DNA of 5,011 nucleotides from an uncultured Ruminococcus sp. (GTDB lineage: Bacteria > Bacillota > Clostridia > Oscillospirales > Ruminococcaceae). The stretch is from positions 1-5,011 of the forward strand of contig CAMOEP010000198.1 in the NCBI GenBank assembly GCA_946612185.1, written 5' to 3'. The notes under the pieces were generated by a model that was not told the DNA's origin, ran no database searches, and saw only the letters and a program-made list of their open reading frames with translations. Positions 1-5,011 of this stretch are shown here, piece by piece. Each line of letters begins with the position of its first letter. Position 1 is the stretch's first letter. Both the position numbers and the translations under genes were made by a program.

Positions 1-1616
1 AGTTCCTTATCAGTACCGAGTATCTCAGAAGCCTTGATAACGTCGGTGAAAAGCACGGTAAGTATCTCAGAATCCATAGACGGGCCTTCGCAGAGACAGC
101 CCTTGATGCCCTTATCGGTGATGTAGGTATTCTCCGGGGAAACTGACGGGCAGGTAACAAGCTGACCGGAAGAATTCTCGGTGAGGTACTCAGTGAAGAA
201 CAGTGCCGCATCACGGAGGATATGGTATTTATCCGCAAGGAAGTCCTTGTCGAGGGTATACTCATAATGCTCGAAGATATGGAGAGCGAGCCAAGCGCCG
301 CCCATAGGCCATATAGTAGCCGGCATCCACAAGTCCTGGGGAGCGGTATCGCCCCAGATGTCGGTATTATGGTGGCATACGAAGCCCTTGTCTATGCCGT
401 ACATTTCCTTTGCGGTGATGTGACCATTCTCGCATACACGTTCCAGCAGGTCGAACAGGGGAAGGTGGCACTCGGAAAGGTTACAGCTTTCGGCGGGCCA
501 GTAGTTCATTTCGGTATTTATATTAACAGTGTACCTGCTTCCCCAGGCAGGCCACATATCTTCGTTCCATATACCTTGCAGGTTCATAGGCTGAGAACCG
601 GGGCGGCTGGCGGATATCATCAGGTATCTGCCGAAGTTGAAGTAAAGCTCGATAAGTTTATTATCGTGGATAAGGCGCTCACAGTCCTTAGTATCCAGTT
701 CATCGCCTTTCAGACGGGAGATACGCTTGTCGGTGGTAAGGGTAACAGCCTCGAATGTGCTGTTATTGCAAAGGTTCAGTTCAACTCTGCCGAAAAGTTC
801 ACGATAGTCGTCGGCGTGGCGGCGGTAGAGTTCGTCAGCGGACTGGTTGAGTGCAGCCCTTGCGTCAGCCCTTGCAGCTTCCTCGAAGTCGTCGGTATAG
901 AAACTTGTGCGGACTGATATTACAAGCATTACCTCGTCAGCGTTTTTGACGGTGACTTTTCCGCCAAGAGTGCGCATACTTCCGCCGGAGGACTTGCAGC
1001 CCAGGCAGGCGGCGAAGAAGATACCGTCACGGCTGCCGGTACCGCCGGTGTAGCGGATAATATCCGGGTCGCAGGGGCGGTTGTCGTCGTAGTAGTCATC
1101 TCTGCCGTCGATACCTGCGCAGAGGGAGACAGCACCGGGCTGGTCGGCGGATATTTTTATTACTATGACCTGATCCGGTGCAGATGCGAAAACGCTTCTT
1201 GTAAAGCGGATACCGTCGGCGGTGAAGCTGCACTCGGTAACAGCGTCGGAAAGGTCGAGCTGGCGGCAGTACTCCTTAGCCTTGCCGGGGAGATCCATAT
1301 CAATGGAGAGGTCGCCCAGGGGCATATAATGGCGGCTGTTAGGGGAAACGCCCTGCAATTTCTCGAAGGCGATCTTTTCGGCAGCAGGGATATCGCCCTG
1401 ACGGATAAGGCTGCGGACTTCCTCAAGACCTTCCAGTGCGTCGGGATTTATACGGTGGCGCAGACCGCCTGACCAGATAGAATCCTCGTTAAGGCGGATA
1501 AGTTCATTTCTGGATTTTCCGAAGACCATAGCGCCTATCCTGCCGTTACCCACGGGGAGAGCCTGGTTAAAGTTCTCAGCGGGGGCATCATAGTGAAGCA
1601 AAGTTTCAGTGGTCAT
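1..1616 (-). CDS. GH95 family alpha-L-fucosidase / alpha-L-galactosidase, 3' end cut by the window edge
   Basis: This inverting glycoside hydrolase family 95 enzyme is predicted to remove terminal alpha-1,2-linked L-fucose or L-galactose from plant or host glycans. Reading leftwards from ATG at 1616 gives 538 open codons. GH95 proteins are usually about 750-800 residues, so roughly the last third, with the catalytic Asp, is outside. The N-terminal beta-sandwich domain shows the family start LPVGNGRIGAMVFG (20-33) and LNEDSIWSGG (42-51). The (alpha/alpha)6 barrel shows QPMNLQGIWN (342-351), NINTEMNYWPAE (365-376), HHNTDIWGD (415-423) and PSVSPEN (490-496). By family knowledge, Asn365/Asn367 are the base-side residues and Glu495 the general acid. 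There is no signal peptide or membrane segment, so it is probably cytoplasmic and acts on imported oligosaccharides. AGGAG seven bases before the ATG supports the start. Family assignment is very secure; substrate is not. Confidence 0.95.
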   Translation of the reverse strand, partial: MTTETLLHYDAPAENFNQALPVGNGRIGAMVFGKSRNELIRLNEDSIWSGGLRHRINPDALEGLEEVRSLIRQGDIPAAEKIAFEKLQGVSPNSRHYMPLGDLSIDMDLPGKAKEYCRQLDLSDAVTECSFTADGIRFTRSVFASAPDQVIVIKISADQPGAVSLCAGIDGRDDYYDDNRPCDPDIIRYTGGTGSRDGIFFAACLGCKSSGGSMRTLGGKVTVKNADEVMLVISVRTSFYTDDFEEAARADARAALNQSADELYRRHADDYRELFGRVELNLCNNSTFEAVTLTTDKRISRLKGDELDTKDCERLIHDNKLIELYFNFGRYLMISASRPGSQPMNLQGIWNEDMWPAWGSRYTVNINTEMNYWPAESCNLSECHLPLFDLLERVCENGHITAKEMYGIDKGFVCHHNTDIWGDTAPQDLWMPATIWPMGGAWLALHIFEHYEYTLDKDFLADKYHILRDAALFFTEYLTENSSGQLVTCPSVSPENTYITDKGIKGCLCEGPSMDSEILTVLFTDVIKASEILGTDKE

Positions 1617-1623
1617 AAATCTA

Positions 1624-1628
1624 CTCCT
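1624..1628 (-). promoter_or_regulatory. Ribosome binding site of the GH95 gene
   Basis: On the minus strand AGGAG lies seven bases before the ATG at 1616. This spacing selects that ATG as the start; no better upstream in-frame start is seen. Confidence 0.8.
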
Positions 1629-1656
1629 TTTGTAACGCATTATTCTTAATCATTTT

Positions 1657-1685
1657 ATTATAACATGATTAGGCTTTATTTGCAA
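1657..1685 (-). promoter_or_regulatory. Sigma-A extended -10 promoter for the GH95 gene
   Basis: On the minus strand, TTGCAA (1685-1680) is followed by a 17-base spacer and a perfect TATAAT (1662-1657), with TG-T immediately before it, giving an extended -10. The ATG lies about 40 bases downstream. The -35 is embedded in the 10-bp palindrome ATTTGCAAAT (1678-1687). An imperfect inverted pair, GTGAAGT (1696-1702) and ACTTTCAC (1709-1716), lies just upstream, where an activator could bind. Whether either is an operator is a guess. The promoter closely resembles that at 3326-3354. Confidence 0.75.
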
Positions 1686-1731
1686 ATCAAAACCGGTGAA
1701 GTCACAGAACTTTCACTTTAATTCTGCTATA

Positions 1732-1834
1732 AGGCAAAAAAACGGCGGCAGGGGGGGCGGAATTTTAGCGAAAACCACAAGCCTGAATTTAATGCGTAAT
1801 TCGTAATGCGTAATGCGTAATTAATGGTGTTGCC
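1732..1834. mobile_element. Possible 103-bp miniature element bounded by AGGCAA / TTGCC (speculative)
   Basis: The stretch begins AGGCAA (1732-1737) and ends TTGCC (1830-1834), with TATA immediately outside on both sides (1728-1731 and 1835-1838), as a 4-bp target duplication would look. Inside are a G-rich patch (1743-1760) and the heptad repeats at 1790-1821. The right end GGTGTTGCC (1826-1834) is the reverse complement of GGCAACACC at 4962-4970, beside another putative repeat edge. The inverted ends are only five or six bases and both flanks are AT-rich, so chance is a real possibility. Confidence 0.25.
1790..1821. repeat. Tandem heptad repeat, four TAATGCG-type units
   Basis: Units are TAATGCG (1790), TAATTCG (1797), TAATGCG (1804) and TAATGCG (1811), followed by a partial TAAT at 1818-1821. 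Only one base differs among the four complete copies. The run is non-coding and lies in the divergent intergenic region, upstream of the GH95 promoter. The unit is far too short for CRISPR and there are no spacers. Confidence 0.85.
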
Positions 1835-1867
1835 TATACTATTTAAAATATATTGCCGCAGCATTTA

Positions 1868-1983
1868 TTTTCAAGCTGCGTCAGCTTGACCGCCGAGCTG
1901 GAGCCAGCTCGACCGCCCCCACGTTGACGCTTGCTTGCGCTCGCTTACTCTTTTAGAAGCGGGACTTTTTCCGTCGCTCAACC
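1868..1983 (+). repeat. Left terminal inverted repeat of the 322-bp element
   Basis: The outer part holds two tandem, self-complementary units. The first is TCAAGCTG-CGT-CAGCTTGA (1871-1889). The second is CGAGCTGG-AG-CCAGCTCG. Each is followed by ACCGC or CCGC, so each arm alone can fold into two small hairpins as well as pair with the opposite arm. Confidence 0.8.
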
Positions 1984-2074
1984 GTGTTTGTACTGATACA
2001 GAGTTCTCCGTACAAATTGTAAAACAGCAAAAATACAGAATTACTTGAATAGAACACAGTACCAAGGAAAATAT

Positions 2075-2189
2075 GGTTGAGCGACGGCAAAATGCGATGT
2101 TCTGCCAAAGTGAGCGAGTTAACGAGCGGCAACGTGAGAAGCGGTCGAGCTGGCTCCAGCTCGGCGGTCAAGCTGGCTCAGCTTGAAAA
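2075..2189 (-). repeat. Right terminal inverted repeat of the 322-bp element
   Basis: This is the inverted copy of the left arm. Against the left arm it differs at only two of the outer 49 positions, both in the centre of the outermost small hairpin. It ends in an A-tract (2186-2190) that sits directly upstream of the protease gene's -35 box. Confidence 0.8.
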
Positions 2190-2192
2190 AGC

Positions 2193-2221
2193 TTGACATT
2201 TCTGGGAAATGGGGGTAATAT
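2193..2221 (+). promoter_or_regulatory. Sigma-A promoter for the CPBP protease gene
   Basis: A perfect TTGACA (2193-2198) is followed by a 17-base spacer and TAATAT (2216-2221). The -10 matches consensus at four of six positions. The ATG follows 26 bases later. The -35 begins only four bases beyond the end of the 322-bp element, whose terminal A-run occupies the UP-element position. Confidence 0.65.
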
Positions 2222-2234
2222 AGTAGTATACTTG

Positions 2235-2241
2235 AAGGGAG
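2235..2241 (+). promoter_or_regulatory. Ribosome binding site of the CPBP protease gene
   Basis: AAGGGAG lies six bases before the ATG at 2248 and decides that start. Confidence 0.75.
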
Positions 2242-2247
2242 AATACT

Positions 2248-3219
2248 ATGGATACTAAAATTCTTGATTATAAACCTAAAATGTTCCGGGAAGCAGAAAA
2301 AAACAGCGGCGCTGAATCTCTCCCCGGTAAGCTCATCGCTTTCGCTGTCGTTTTCATTATCATAATGATACTCGAATCTATCGCCCCGACTATACTCACA
2401 ATGCCCCAGATAAGCCAGCTTGCAGAAGACCCGGAACTTGCCCGGCTTGAATTCGGTGACAGGTTCAAGACAATGGTCGGCGTTACTGCCGGTATCATGA
2501 GCGCTGAACCGGCTGTTATGATAGTGTCGCTTTTCAGTACCATATTCGGCATACTCACAAGCGTTGTCTACTGCCGTATGATGGAGCTGCGGACGCTTTC
2601 CTCTATGGGTTTCCGGAAGGAAAAAGCCGGCGCTCATTACCTCCGTGGACTTCTCACAGGCTTCTGCCTTATGGCGGCAATTACCGGGCTGAGTCTCGTT
2701 ACCGGCGTGAACCGCATAGCCTTTGAGGGCGCAAATGCCGGACTTCTCCTCCTCAGCCTCGCCGGATTTCTTGTGCAGGGCATGAGCGAGGAAGTCATCT
2801 TCCGTGGCTACCTTATGACCACCATAGGCGGCTCGCATAAGACCTGGCTGGCAGTAGCAATAAGCGCCGCCGCTTTCTCTCTTGCCCATGCGGGAAACCC
2901 CGGATACGGCGTATTTTCAGGCTTCAACCTTGCGCTGTTCGGCGTTTTCGCCTCCATGTACATCATCGCTTTTGATGACATATGGGGGATAAGTGCGATA
3001 CACTCGATATGGAACTTCACCCAGGGAAATCTCTGGGGAATAAGCGTCAGCGGAACTGACGGAGTAGCGTCGATATTCCGCACGACCGCAAAACATGATA
3101 TAGCTATACTTACCGGCGGCGAATTCGGTATCGAAGGCAGTATCTTCACCACGATAGTACTCGGCGCAGGAGTATACGTCCTCTTGCGCAGGATACAGAA
3201 GAAAAGCAATGAAGTATAA
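2248..3219 (+). CDS. CPBP family intramembrane glutamic/metallo-type endopeptidase (CAAX/Abi family)
   Basis: This 323-residue polytopic membrane protein carries all three conserved CPBP motifs. They are EExxxR (Glu181, Glu182, Arg186 in SEEVIFRGYL), FxxxH (Phe210, His214) and HxxxN (His252, Asn256 in HSIWNF). These residues form the active site within the membrane in the Rce1/CPBP family. Hydrophobic segments lie near 29-50, 88-108, 132-152, 164-180, 198-213, 222-241 and 297-314. The N-terminal ~27 residues are polar. An unusual ~40-residue polar stretch (257-296) separates the last motif from the final segment. Bacterial members have been linked to bacteriocin immunity, peptide maturation or CAAX-like processing, but no bacteriocin, prenylation or secretion gene is visible here, so the substrate is unknown. 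It has its own promoter and terminator and is probably monocistronic. Family is secure; role is not. Confidence 0.93.
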   Translation: MDTKILDYKPKMFREAEKNSGAESLPGKLIAFAVVFIIIMILESIAPTILTMPQISQLAEDPELARLEFGDRFKTMVGVTAGIMSAEPAVMIVSLFSTIFGILTSVVYCRMMELRTLSSMGFRKEKAGAHYLRGLLTGFCLMAAITGLSLVTGVNRIAFEGANAGLLLLSLAGFLVQGMSEEVIFRGYLMTTIGGSHKTWLAVAISAAAFSLAHAGNPGYGVFSGFNLALFGVFASMYIIAFDDIWGISAIHSIWNFTQGNLWGISVSGTDGVASIFRTTAKHDIAILTGGEFGIEGSIFTTIVLGAGVYVLLRRIQKKSNEV

Positions 3220-3222
3220 AGC

Positions 3223-3256
3223 AATGGCAGACATTCCGGTGTCTGCCATTTGTCAT
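3223..3256 (+). terminator. Rho-independent-type terminator after the CPBP gene
   Basis: AATGGCAGACA (3223-3233) and TGTCTGCCATT (3240-3250) form a perfect 11-bp stem with a six-base loop, TTCCGG, starting four bases after the stop codon. The following tract, TGTCATTT, is only moderately T-rich, so termination may be incomplete. A weaker hairpin follows at 3265-3285 (CTGCTTTT / AAAA-T-GCAG, one bulge). Confidence 0.75.
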
Positions 3257-3292
3257 TTGGGGTACTGCTTTTGCGGAAAATGCAGAGAATTA

Positions 3293-3321
3293 TTGAATAT
3301 CCGGTGATAATTCTGTATAAT
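3293..3321 (+). promoter_or_regulatory. Distal sigma-A promoter of the diguanylate cyclase gene
   Basis: TTGAAT (3293-3298), a 17-base spacer and TATAAT (3316-3321) make a good sigma-A promoter. It is the upstream member of a tandem pair, 33 bp ahead of the second. Confidence 0.6.
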
Positions 3322-3325
3322 ACGC

Positions 3326-3354
3326 TTGCAAATTCTTGAAAATCATGGTATAAT
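3326..3354 (+). promoter_or_regulatory. Proximal sigma-A extended -10 promoter of the diguanylate cyclase gene
   Basis: TTGCAA (3326-3331), a 17-base spacer and TATAAT (3349-3354), preceded by TG-G, form an extended -10 promoter 38 bases before the ATG. Its hexamers, spacer length and part of its spacer equal those of the GH95 promoter on the other strand. Confidence 0.75.
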
Positions 3355-3379
3355 TATAGGTGAAGTAAATTCGTGAAAA

Positions 3380-3385
3380 AGGGGG
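3380..3385 (+). promoter_or_regulatory. Ribosome binding site of the diguanylate cyclase gene
   Basis: AGGGGG lies seven bases before the ATG at 3393 and supports that start. Confidence 0.75.
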
Positions 3386-3392
3386 CATATCT

Positions 3393-4814
3393 ATGGATTT
3401 TCAATCTTGGATAAGCAACATTGAAGGATTGGCAGGCGTTTATGCCTTTGATATATTGCCCGACGGCAGTTTCAGCGAGATAAAACTCATGGCTGTGAAT
3501 AAGCAGAATGAGGGCATAATCACCCGCCGCCCGGGCGCACCGAAGTTCTATCCGGGAATTCCCTACCGTGAGTACTGGTCAGACGTGAATTTCGAGGACT
3601 ATGTTCACCGCTGCTGTACCACGAATCAACCGCTGTACTCCTACGTCAACGCCCACGGATTCTGGCTCAAGGGCTTCTATATGCCGATAACTGAGCCGGG
3701 TACAGTCTCCGCATTGCAGGACAAGTCCCAGCCCCGGACGGTGTACTGCCTGTACGTCCTGACGTACTCCAATCAGGTGGACTCTGACGCTATGTCGAAG
3801 CGCTCCACTAAGGCTTCCGAGGCGGTAATGAGCATAACCGTGAAACTCCACGAAACTCAGGACTACTACCAGGCTATGTCCGACGCTGTAAGTGAGATAC
3901 GCAAGGTGTGCGGTTCAAAACTCTGCTCGCTGTATACCGTTGACAATAGCAATCAGAAGTGCGAATTTATCAACGAAAACGGCAAAAACGTCGAGATAAT
4001 AAACAAACTTGCGAAAAGCATTGGCAGATCTCCCTACGAAACGGCTATGTGCTGGGAAAAAGACCTTGCCAGCAGCGACAGCCTTGTGCTTGCTGACCTG
4101 GAGCTGGTGAAAGAGCGTGACCCGGCGTGGTATCATTCACTGGTGACGCATGAGGTAAACAGTATCGTACTGTACGCCGTCCGCTTCAATCATGCCCTGG
4201 TGGGATTTATCTGGGCGGCTAACTTTGATATCTCGAAAATGATGCAAATAAAGGAAACTCTGGAGATGGCATCGTTCATTATTGCGGCAGTCGTGGCGAA
4301 TCACCAGCTTCTTTCACGGCTGGAGGAGAGGAGTACTACCGACGGTCTGACCCAGGTATTGAACCGCAACGCAATGAACGAGCGGGTGGACAAGATAGTT
4401 TCCGGCGAAACCAGGAAACCGGCTGTAATGGGCGTTATGTTCGTTGATCTGAACGGTCTGAAAACCGTCAACGACGACGAGGGGCATGATGCCGGCGACA
4501 AGCTTCTGCGCAAGGCGGCGAGACTTTTGAAGATAGTGTTCAGCGACTATGAGATATACCGTTCCGGCGGCGATGAGTTCGTAGTATTCTGCCCCGGCAT
4601 AAGCGAGGAGAAAATGGAGGAACTTACCTCCCAGCTTCGCACACTTTCCGAGAATACCGCCGATGTAAGCTTCGCCATAGGCAATAGCTACTGTACCGGC
4701 GACTATGATATCCACCTTGCCATGAAGTCAGCCGACGAGAGAATGTACCGTGACAAGAAGGAGTATTACATGAAACACCCGGAAAAGGACAGACGAAATC
4801 AGCGGAGAAAATAA
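3393..4814 (+). CDS. Soluble diguanylate cyclase: unassigned N-terminal domain, GAF-like domain, GGDEF domain
   Basis: This 473-residue protein is predicted to make c-di-GMP from two GTP. The C-terminal GGDEF domain (about 315-458) starts with DGLTQVLNRNAM (317-328). It has the metal-site Asp352 in FVDLNGLK, substrate-site residues in TVNDDEGHDAGD (358-369), an intact GGDEF at 392-396, and the usual MYRDKK near its end. All catalytic residues are present, so activity is expected. The RxxD inhibitory I-site is absent: Phe388 and Tyr391-region residues of KIVFSDYEIYRS do not supply it. Residues ~150-305 look like a GAF sensor followed by a linking helix (283-312). Residues 1-130 resemble a PAS-like fold but match no family I can name. 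There is no signal peptide or membrane segment, so the input is cytoplasmic. The C-terminal tail (461-473) is strongly basic. Two promoters precede it; no terminator or cotranscribed partner is seen. Confidence 0.93.
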   Translation: MDFQSWISNIEGLAGVYAFDILPDGSFSEIKLMAVNKQNEGIITRRPGAPKFYPGIPYREYWSDVNFEDYVHRCCTTNQPLYSYVNAHGFWLKGFYMPITEPGTVSALQDKSQPRTVYCLYVLTYSNQVDSDAMSKRSTKASEAVMSITVKLHETQDYYQAMSDAVSEIRKVCGSKLCSLYTVDNSNQKCEFINENGKNVEIINKLAKSIGRSPYETAMCWEKDLASSDSLVLADLELVKERDPAWYHSLVTHEVNSIVLYAVRFNHALVGFIWAANFDISKMMQIKETLEMASFIIAAVVANHQLLSRLEERSTTDGLTQVLNRNAMNERVDKIVSGETRKPAVMGVMFVDLNGLKTVNDDEGHDAGDKLLRKAARLLKIVFSDYEIYRSGGDEFVVFCPGISEEKMEELTSQLRTLSENTADVSFAIGNSYCTGDYDIHLAMKSADERMYRDKKEYYMKHPEKDRRNQRRK

Positions 4815-4886
4815 CGGGGAAAATACAGATAAATGTTTTAACCTTGTCTATATTATGTTAAATTCTAATTTTAATGCTTCATTCTA
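4815..4886. other. AT-rich intergenic spacer with no supported feature
   Basis: I see no open frame or strong terminator hairpin here. The only symmetry is a weak AAATT/AATTT pair around 4859-4870. Cyclase transcripts may therefore run into the repeat region at the right edge. Confidence 0.5.
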
Positions 4887-4915
4887 TTGACTTTATACCG
4901 CTGTTCTGGTATAAT
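4887..4915 (+). promoter_or_regulatory. Strong extended -10 promoter facing out of the window
   Basis: TTGACT (4887-4892), a 17-base spacer and TATAAT (4910-4915), with TG-G directly before the -10, form one of the best sigma-A promoters in the window. Transcription would start near 4922 and run rightwards. No gene start with a ribosome binding site follows before 5011, so the product is a downstream gene with a leader of at least ~90 bases, or a non-coding RNA. Confidence 0.7.
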
Positions 4916-4961
4916 GTGCATAAGAATAATATATTACATAATAGGCGTGTGGTATATTCAA

Positions 4962-5011
4962 GGCAACACCGCACAAAGACCGCCTGACGGCTTTGCGGCA
5001 CATCTGCTTGC
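4962..5011. repeat. Probable edge of an intergenic repeat element with a hairpin; continues beyond the window
   Basis: GGCAACACC (4962-4970) matches, in inverse orientation, the right end of the putative mini-element at 1826-1834. It runs into a bulged hairpin. CCG (4969-4971), CAAAG (4974-4978) and CCG (4980-4982) pair with CGG (4988-4990), CTTTG (4991-4995) and CGG (4996-4998) around a CCTGA loop. GC content rises sharply from the AT-rich flank at this point. This suggests an inserted repeat, but the rest is out of view. Confidence 0.4.

Larger units (their letters stand above)
1868..2189. mobile_element. 322-bp MITE-like element with long terminal inverted repeats
   Basis: Two arms of about 115 bp (1868-1983 and 2075-2189) are inverted copies flanking a ~91-bp centre. 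The outer 49 bp of each arm match with two mismatches; the inner parts have diverged but end in an identical CCGTCGCTCAACC block (1971-1983, inverted at 2075-2087). No credible protein is encoded; the short open frames here start and stop haphazardly. Size, symmetry and lack of coding capacity fit a miniature inverted-repeat transposable element moved by a transposase elsewhere. I found no convincing target-site duplication, so an old insertion or a REP/BIME-like hairpin repeat remains possible. Confidence 0.75.

Noticed and set aside
222..917. 231-codon plus-strand open frame
   Set aside because: It lies antisense within the GH95 gene, whose family motifs run continuously through it. The translated frame resembles no protein and has no ribosome binding site.
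1743..1760. G-quadruplex in the G-rich patch
   Set aside because: There is only one long G run of seven plus GG pairs; four runs of three cannot be formed convincingly.
1790..1821. CRISPR-like array
   Set aside because: Seven-base units are directly abutted without spacers, and no cas genes are present.
1871..2171. Two short minus-strand open frames inside the 322-bp element
   Set aside because: They translate the inverted-repeat arms and centre, lack ribosome binding sites and overlap each other. They do not resemble a transposase fragment.
2119..2889. 256-codon minus-strand open frame
   Set aside because: It runs antisense to the CPBP protease and into the inverted-repeat arm. The composition is His/Glu-rich and shadow-like, with no family motif.
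3265..3285. Second hairpin after the CPBP terminator as a terminator
   Set aside because: The stem is AT-rich with a bulge and no T-tract follows. It lies just before the distal cyclase promoter and is likely incidental.
4914..5011. Open frame from ATG at 4914 to the right edge
   Set aside because: The ATG overlaps the -10 box of the promoter, so it would not be in the transcript. There is no ribosome binding site, and the frame runs through the repeat hairpin.
1..5011. tRNA, rRNA, riboswitch, phage or toxin-antitoxin system
   Set aside because: No conserved RNA core or T-arm sequence was recognised, and no gene pairs with toxin or antitoxin traits. The CPBP gene alone is not evidence for a defence system.

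Overview
The window most resembles a chromosomal stretch of a Gram-positive gut or rumen Clostridia species, probably Ruminococcus or a close Oscillospiraceae relative. This is an inference from AGGAG-type ribosome binding sites, extended -10 sigma-A promoters, frequent ATA isoleucine codons at roughly balanced GC, a GH95 glycosidase, and intergenic inverted-repeat elements. Nothing seen fixes the species.

Layout. Positions 1-1616 (minus strand) hold the first 538 codons of a GH95 alpha-L-fucosidase/alpha-L-galactosidase; its C-terminus lies beyond the left edge. A 631-bp divergent intergenic region (1617-2247) follows. It contains the glycosidase promoter, a run of four TAATGCG-type heptads inside a possible ~103-bp mini-element, and a clear 322-bp MITE-like element (1868-2189) with ~115-bp terminal inverted repeats. 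The promoter of the next gene begins 4 bp beyond that element. Positions 2248-3219 (plus) encode a CPBP-family (CAAX/Abi) membrane metalloprotease, followed by a perfect 11-bp hairpin terminator. Two tandem sigma-A promoters (3293-3354) lead into a soluble diguanylate cyclase with GAF and GGDEF domains (3393-4814). The last ~200 bp contain a strong extended -10 promoter facing out of the window and what looks like the edge of another repeat element.

The three genes look like separate transcription units: each has its own promoter and ribosome binding site, and there is no operon. The glycosidase would release terminal L-fucose or L-galactose from oligosaccharides in the cytoplasm. The protease acts within the membrane. 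The cyclase would make c-di-GMP in response to an unknown cytoplasmic signal. One tentative link is that the glycosidase promoter and the proximal cyclase promoter share 21 of 29 positions, including blocks outside the -35 and -10 hexamers. I found no complete new defence or mobile system. The main second-look items are the repeat cluster, the shared promoter design, the unassigned N-terminal domain of the cyclase, and the active-site threonine of the GH95 enzyme.
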